NCBI GenBank assembly: GCA_022779365.1
Contig: JALFSI010000038.1
Span: 4,726-68,725 of the forward strand
Direction of reading: 5' to 3'
DNA: 64,000 nt
Source: CAG-170 sp022779365
GTDB lineage: Bacteria; Bacillota; Clostridia; Oscillospirales; Oscillospiraceae
Below the pieces are notes generated by a model. The model saw nothing but the letters and a program-made list of their open reading frames with translations. It was not told where the DNA came from and did not search any database. The number at the start of each line of letters is the position of its first letter. The first letter of the stretch is position 1. Position numbers and translations under genes: made by a program. Below, piece by piece: positions 59,938-64,000 of this stretch.

Positions 59938-61767
59938 ATGAACAACGAAAAACTGACAATCCTTTATGAGCGGTTGAGCCATGAGGACGGGCGGGAAAAC
60001 GAGAGCCTGTCCATTGAGAATCAAAAAGCCTATCTGGAGGAATACGCCCTCCGAAGCGGCTTCAAAAACCTCGTCCACAGGACGGACGACGGCTGGAGCG
60101 GGACGCGCTGGGACAGACCGGGCTTTTTGCAGATGACGGAGGATATTTCGCGCGGCAGCGTGGGGCAAATCCTGATAAAGGATATGAGCCGCCTGGGACG
60201 TGACCATCTGCGCGTGGGCTTATTTCTGGAACAGCTTCGGGAAATGAGCGTCCGGCTGATCGCCGTTGCGGAGGGCATCGACACCGCCAAAGGCGAGGAC
60301 GATTTTATGCCCTTTCGCAATATCCTTGCGGAGTGGCACGCAAGAGACACCAGCCGCAAAATCCGGGCGATATTCGGCGCGAGGACGGCGGCGGGAAACC
60401 ACGTTACGGGCGCATTGCCCTACGGCTACCTCCACGACCCGAAAGACCGTCAGAAATGGATCGTAGACGAGGAAGCCGCTCCCGTTGTAAAGCGGATATT
60501 CCGGAGCGTGATTGCGGGAAAGAACATCGCAAAAATCACGGAGGAACTGACCGCCGAGCGGATACTGACCCCCAACGCACATTGGAAAAGCATCGGCGAA
60601 AGGACGAGCCGCGGGGCGCACAATGCAGACCCGTATAAATGGTCGAGCGCCACCGTCATCAATATCCTCAAGAAAGAGGAATATATGGGCTGGAAAGTCC
60701 TGAACAAGACGGGAACGGAAAACTATAAATCCAAGCAGCGGAAACCCACCCCCGAAAACAGGCTTGTATTCAAGGACGCGCACCCGCAGATCATTGACGA
60801 GGAAACGTGGAATATCGTTCAGCGGCTGCGGGGAACGAAGCGGCGTGTTTACAAGCCGGACGGAGAGCCAAATCCTCTGACGGGCATTCTCTATTGCGCC
60901 GACTGCGGCGCAAAGATGTATCACAAGCGGGGAACCTCCGGGCGACCCGACCACCCCCACCATGAGTATGTGTGTTCCGGCTACCGCCACTATTCCAAGT
61001 CCTGCACCTGCCATTATATCCGCGTGGAAGTCGTGGAGCAGCTGATACTGGACGCGATACGGCGGGCAAGCAGATACGCCATTGAAAACGAAGCCGCATT
61101 CATTCAGCGTGTGCGGGAAGAAGCGGCGCTGCAACAGGAAGCGGCGGTCAGGGAGAGCCGCAGAAAGCTGACAAAGGGCAAACGCCGCCGCGAGGAAATA
61201 AGCCGCCTGATCAAAAAACTGTACGAAAGCTACGCCGCCGATAAAATACCCGAAAATCACTTTTCCGAACTGCTGACGGGCTATGACGCCGAGCAGAAAA
61301 ACCTCGATGCGGAGCTTGAACGGCTGCAAGCCGAGATAGACCGCTACAACACCGACAGCGTGAGAGCCGACAGGTTTTTGGAGCTGGTAAAGCGGCACAC
61401 GGAGTTTACCGAGCTGACCCCCACCCTTTTGAATGAATTTGTGGAAAAGGTGGTCGTCCACGAAGCCGTCAAAATCGAGGGAAAGCGGACGATGCAGGTG
61501 GACATCTACCTGAACTTTATCGGCAAATTCGACCTGCCGGAGCAGGAAGCGGCACAGGCGGCAACGCCCGAAAAGAAAAGGAAAAAGAAGCTGCGCCGCG
61601 AGATGAGCGAGGAACAGCGGGAAATCCTGAGAAAGCGCGACAAGGAGCGGTACGCAAGAAAAACAGCCGCGAAGAAAGCCGCCGAGGAAGCGGCAAGAGC
61701 GGAGATCCTCAAAGGCACAGCCTACGAGCTGCCGCCGCAGGAAAGCGAGATGCAAAGAAGCGCATAA
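59938..61767 (+). CDS. tnpX: TnpX-like large serine recombinase
   Basis: 609 residues. Resolvase domain with S14 in ILYERLSHEDG, recombinase domain (about 170-300), zinc ribbon with CADCGAKM and later Cys residues, coiled coil, DUF4368-like region with a very basic C-terminus (KKRKKKLRRE). It excises and inserts Tn4451-type elements through a circular intermediate. The ATG at 59938 has GAGGGAAGC; a TTG at 59917 with AAAGGAGGCG is a real alternative that adds seven residues. Confidence 0.94.
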   Translation: MNNEKLTILYERLSHEDGRENESLSIENQKAYLEEYALRSGFKNLVHRTDDGWSGTRWDRPGFLQMTEDISRGSVGQILIKDMSRLGRDHLRVGLFLEQLREMSVRLIAVAEGIDTAKGEDDFMPFRNILAEWHARDTSRKIRAIFGARTAAGNHVTGALPYGYLHDPKDRQKWIVDEEAAPVVKRIFRSVIAGKNIAKITEELTAERILTPNAHWKSIGERTSRGAHNADPYKWSSATVINILKKEEYMGWKVLNKTGTENYKSKQRKPTPENRLVFKDAHPQIIDEETWNIVQRLRGTKRRVYKPDGEPNPLTGILYCADCGAKMYHKRGTSGRPDHPHHEYVCSGYRHYSKSCTCHYIRVEVVEQLILDAIRRASRYAIENEAAFIQRVREEAALQQEAAVRESRRKLTKGKRRREEISRLIKKLYESYAADKIPENHFSELLTGYDAEQKNLDAELERLQAEIDRYNTDSVRADRFLELVKRHTEFTELTPTLLNEFVEKVVVHEAVKIEGKRTMQVDIYLNFIGKFDLPEQEAAQAATPEKKRKKKLRREMSEEQREILRKRDKERYARKTAAKKAAEEAARAEILKGTAYELPPQESEMQRSA

Positions 61768-61784
61768 CCGAACAGGGAAACGAA

Positions 61785-61818
61785 AAAACGGCTTGCCAAC
61801 CCAAGGGCGAGCCGTTTT
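61785..61818 (+). terminator. Terminator after tnpX
   Basis: AAAACGGCTTGCC pairs with GGCGAGCCGTTTT (one wobble); TTTTCCCG follows. Confidence 0.8.
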
Positions 61819-61903
61819 CCCGTTCCCGAAAGGGGCGTTTCCCCATCGCTTCCCTTCCCATCCCATCCATTTCAAATCCAACAAACGAAAGGAGCTTTTA
61901 CAC

Positions 61904-62212
61904 ATGGCAAAGACCAAAATCGAAAAAATCGCAGGCATCGAGGAAGAAATCCGACAACTTGAAAACAAGCGCAGACAGCTTGTGCAGGCGCAAAAAGCGC
62001 AGGAGCGCAAGGATAGGACGAAACGCCTTTGCAAGCGCATGGGGCTTTTTGAAAGCCTGCTGCCCGAAAGCATATCTTTGACTGATGAGCAGTTTCAAAT
62101 CTTCCTTGAAAAGACCGTCCTCACCGAGCAGAGCCGCCGCATATTGGACGGATTGACCGCACGGCGCGTAGCGGACGGGGACGAGGGCAGCGGAGCGAGG
62201 GAGCGCGGCTAA
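61904..62212 (+). CDS. DUF3847-family mobilisation accessory protein
   Basis: 102 residues. A basic coiled coil (residues 1-50) is followed by an LTDEQFQIFLEKTVLTEQSRRIL helix; this is the small protein usually found just before MobA/MobL relaxase genes. AAAGGAGC precedes the ATG. It may help the relaxosome form at oriT. Confidence 0.82.
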   Translation: MAKTKIEKIAGIEEEIRQLENKRRQLVQAQKAQERKDRTKRLCKRMGLFESLLPESISLTDEQFQIFLEKTVLTEQSRRILDGLTARRVADGDEGSGARERG

Positions 62213-62347
62213 CGCCGCCCTCCCCCTACCCGAAGGGCGCACTTATATACCACATAACCGTGGTATCGTGCGGTCTTGCAGACGGCGTTTTGCGCCTGCC
62301 GGCACAAAAGGAAACGGTGGGTAAACCCGCAGAAAGGAGCGCGGCGC
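62213..62347. other. Gap before the relaxase gene
   Basis: 135 bp without a gene. A GTGCGGTCTTGCAGAC stretch and small dyads are present; this is a usual site for an oriT in such elements but I cannot identify the nick site. Confidence 0.35.
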
Positions 62348-63799
62348 ATGGCGATTTACCATTGCAGCATCAAAATCATCTCCCGCGGCAAGGGCAAGTC
62401 CGCCGTTGCCGCAGCCGCCTACCGCAGCGGCGAAAAACTCGTCAACGAATATGACGGAGCGATCCACGACTACACCCGCAAGGGCGGTATCGTCCACACC
62501 GAGATTTTACTGCCCGACAACGCCCCGCCCGCCTTCTCTGACCGCTCCGCTCTGTGGAACGCGGTGGAGAGAATTGAGAAAGCAAAAAACGCCCAGCTTG
62601 CACGGGAGATTGAAATTGCCCTGCCCCACGAACTGACGCGGGAGCAGGGCGTTTCTCTTGTGCGGGAGTATGTGAAGGACAACTTTGTGGCGGCGGGAAT
62701 GTGCGCTGACGTTTGCTTACACGACAAGAACGACGGCAACCCCCACGCCCATATCCTGCTGACCATGCGCCCCATTGAGCAGGACGGCGCATGGGGAGCG
62801 AAGCAGAAAAAGGAGTATATTCTTAACAGGGACGGCAACAAAATCTACGACCCGAAAAAGCGGCAGTACAAATGCAAATCCGTTCCCGCCACCGACTGGA
62901 ACGAGCAGACCAAAGCGGAGGAATGGCGGGCGGCGTGGGCTGAAATCTGCAATTCGTATCTTGAAAAGGGAAATCATACCGAGCGTATAGACCACCGCAG
63001 CTATGAGCGGCAGGGAATAGACCTGATCCCCACCGTGCATCTGGGCGTAGCCGCTTTTCAGATGGAGAAGCGCGGGATACGCACGGAGCGGGGAAACATC
63101 AACCGCGAAATCGAAGTCACAAATCAGAAGCTGCGGCAGTTGAAAGCCCGCATTTCCAAGCTGCAAAGCTGGCTGAAAGAGGAAGCGGCAAACACCGAGC
63201 CGCCCACTCTTGCAGAGGTGATACAGGGTATCCTTTCGCGGCGGGAGCAGACGGGAAAACCGGGCTGTTATACCGCCGTCAACAATCTGAAAGCGGCGGC
63301 AAAAATGCTGAATTTCCTGCAAGAGAATCAGATCGTGGATATGGACGGCCTGACGGAAAAAATGGCAGGTATGTTCAGTGAGCAGCGCGAAATATCCGAA
63401 AAGCTGAAACCCATCGACAGGCGGCTGAAAACCCTTGAAGGGCATATTTCAAACGCCGAAAAGTATTTGAAGTACCGCGAGGTTTACGGGAAATACAGGC
63501 GGCAGCCGCCGAAAAAGCAGGAGGCGTTTTACGAAGCGTACCGCATGGAGCTGACCCATTACGAAGCCGCAGGACGCTATCTTGACGGCGTGATGAACGG
63601 CAGGACGGGCATTCCGCTGAAAGCATGGAAAGCGGAGCGCGATAAGCTGACCGCCGAGCGGAAGGAGCTGTCCCGCCGCTATCTCGCACTGAAAGACGAG
63701 GTAAAGGAAGCGGAGCAGATACGGAAGGGTGTTTGCGCGATCCTGCGGGAGGAAAACCGCAAAGAGCAGCCTGCGCACAAGCAAGACCTTGACCGCTGA
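62348..63799 (+). CDS. mobL: MobA/MobL family relaxase
   Basis: 483 residues. The N-terminal MobA/MobL domain begins MAIYHCSIKIISRGKGKSAV and has the metal-binding histidines of NPHAHILLTMRP and the FVAAGMCADVCLHDK strand. Its catalytic Tyr would be Y4 or Y31. A long coiled coil (about 250-470) follows. It nicks oriT and stays bound to DNA for conjugative mobilisation by a helper element. AGAAAGGAGC precedes the ATG. Confidence 0.94.
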   Translation: MAIYHCSIKIISRGKGKSAVAAAAYRSGEKLVNEYDGAIHDYTRKGGIVHTEILLPDNAPPAFSDRSALWNAVERIEKAKNAQLAREIEIALPHELTREQGVSLVREYVKDNFVAAGMCADVCLHDKNDGNPHAHILLTMRPIEQDGAWGAKQKKEYILNRDGNKIYDPKKRQYKCKSVPATDWNEQTKAEEWRAAWAEICNSYLEKGNHTERIDHRSYERQGIDLIPTVHLGVAAFQMEKRGIRTERGNINREIEVTNQKLRQLKARISKLQSWLKEEAANTEPPTLAEVIQGILSRREQTGKPGCYTAVNNLKAAAKMLNFLQENQIVDMDGLTEKMAGMFSEQREISEKLKPIDRRLKTLEGHISNAEKYLKYREVYGKYRRQPPKKQEAFYEAYRMELTHYEAAGRYLDGVMNGRTGIPLKAWKAERDKLTAERKELSRRYLALKDEVKEAEQIRKGVCAILREENRKEQPAHKQDLDR

Positions 63800-63807
63800 A
63801 AAGCAGA

Positions 63808-63837
63808 GCGGCGGGACGGTAAAGCCCGTCTCGCCGC
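63808..63837. terminator. Bidirectional hairpin between mobL and the next gene
   Basis: GCGGCGGGACGG pairs with CCGTCTCGCCGC (one wobble); TTGCGTTTT follows. Confidence 0.75.
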
Positions 63838-63896
63838 TTGCGTTTTGAGGGTTTGTAAGAGTTTTCACCCTAAATACCAATATGAATGTAGTCCGC

Positions 63897-64000
63897 TCAA
63901 ATATGTTTTCGCACCTTTTGGCGGTCAGCGTTGAGCTGCTTCGCTTTGTCCCTAAAGGCGGCTAACGCCTTGCGGATCGAGGACTTTTGTTCCTGCATCA
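63897..64000 (-). CDS. Partial C-terminal coding sequence at the window edge
   Basis: On the minus strand a frame enters from beyond the window and stops at 63897-63899. Its last 34 residues are basic and helical (SSIRKALAAFRDKAKQLNA). I do not recognise the protein. It is convergent with mobL, so a different transcription unit begins to the right. Confidence 0.4.
   Translation of the reverse strand, partial: MQEQKSSIRKALAAFRDKAKQLNADRQKVRKHI

Noticed and set aside
60220..62073. A 617-codon minus-strand frame opposite tnpX
   Set aside because: Antisense to a recombinase with all domains present; the product is rich in Phe/Arg/Leu with no recognisable motif.

Overview
The window comes from a GC-rich, spore-forming Clostridia member, most likely an Oscillospirales/Oscillospiraceae-type gut bacterium. 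The evidence is spore genes (spoVAD, spoVAE and the tail of a CotJC coat protein), T-box control of alaS and pheST, an ireB gene, sigma-A promoters and strong GGAGG ribosome sites. The species cannot be named from sequence alone.

Region 1 (1-21.4 kb) is chromosomal core. It carries a TVP38-family membrane protein, tRNA-Ser, a PbpA-like transpeptidase with an FHA-FtsW partner, an AI-2E-type exporter and nfo divergent from a WYL regulator. Next come hinT, alaS with its T-box, a small conserved gene, an orphan mazF beside alr, a lipoprotein, nnrD, pheST with its T-box, ireB, spoVAD-spoVAE and a tiny Q/T/S/N/R-rich gene behind a textbook sigma-G promoter. An unassigned small RNA with its own promoter and tRNA-Leu close the region.

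Region 2 (21.5-44.9 kb) is a minus-strand gene train of about 22 kb that runs away from a divergent AraC regulator. In transcription order it encodes an M20 amidohydrolase, a GtaA/DUF4965-type enzyme, a LarA-type racemase, a 2167-residue surface beta-helix protein, a GLUG plus NlpC/P60-like lipoprotein, a complete OppABCDF peptide importer, a second GLUG plus NlpC/P60-like protein with no export signal, and a GH1 beta-glucosidase. I read this as one capture, import and dismantling system for a peptide- or amide-containing glycoconjugate. The parts are recognisable; the combination is the most interesting thing in the window.

Region 3 (45.1-64 kb) is a mosaic integrated element that cuts the cotJC gene. 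A large serine recombinase sits against the cotJC remnant, followed by Tn916-type sigma/HTH genes. An A+T-richer Bce-type antimicrobial-peptide resistance module comes next (BceAB, BceRS, a membrane protein and VanZ) with a candidate BceR operator. After it lies a bacteriocin-type ABC/immunity pair with an ECF sigma factor and a zinc-finger anti-sigma-like protein. The last part is a Tn4451-like block (XRE regulator, TnpW, TnpX recombinase, DUF3847 protein, MobA/MobL relaxase) that continues past the window edge.
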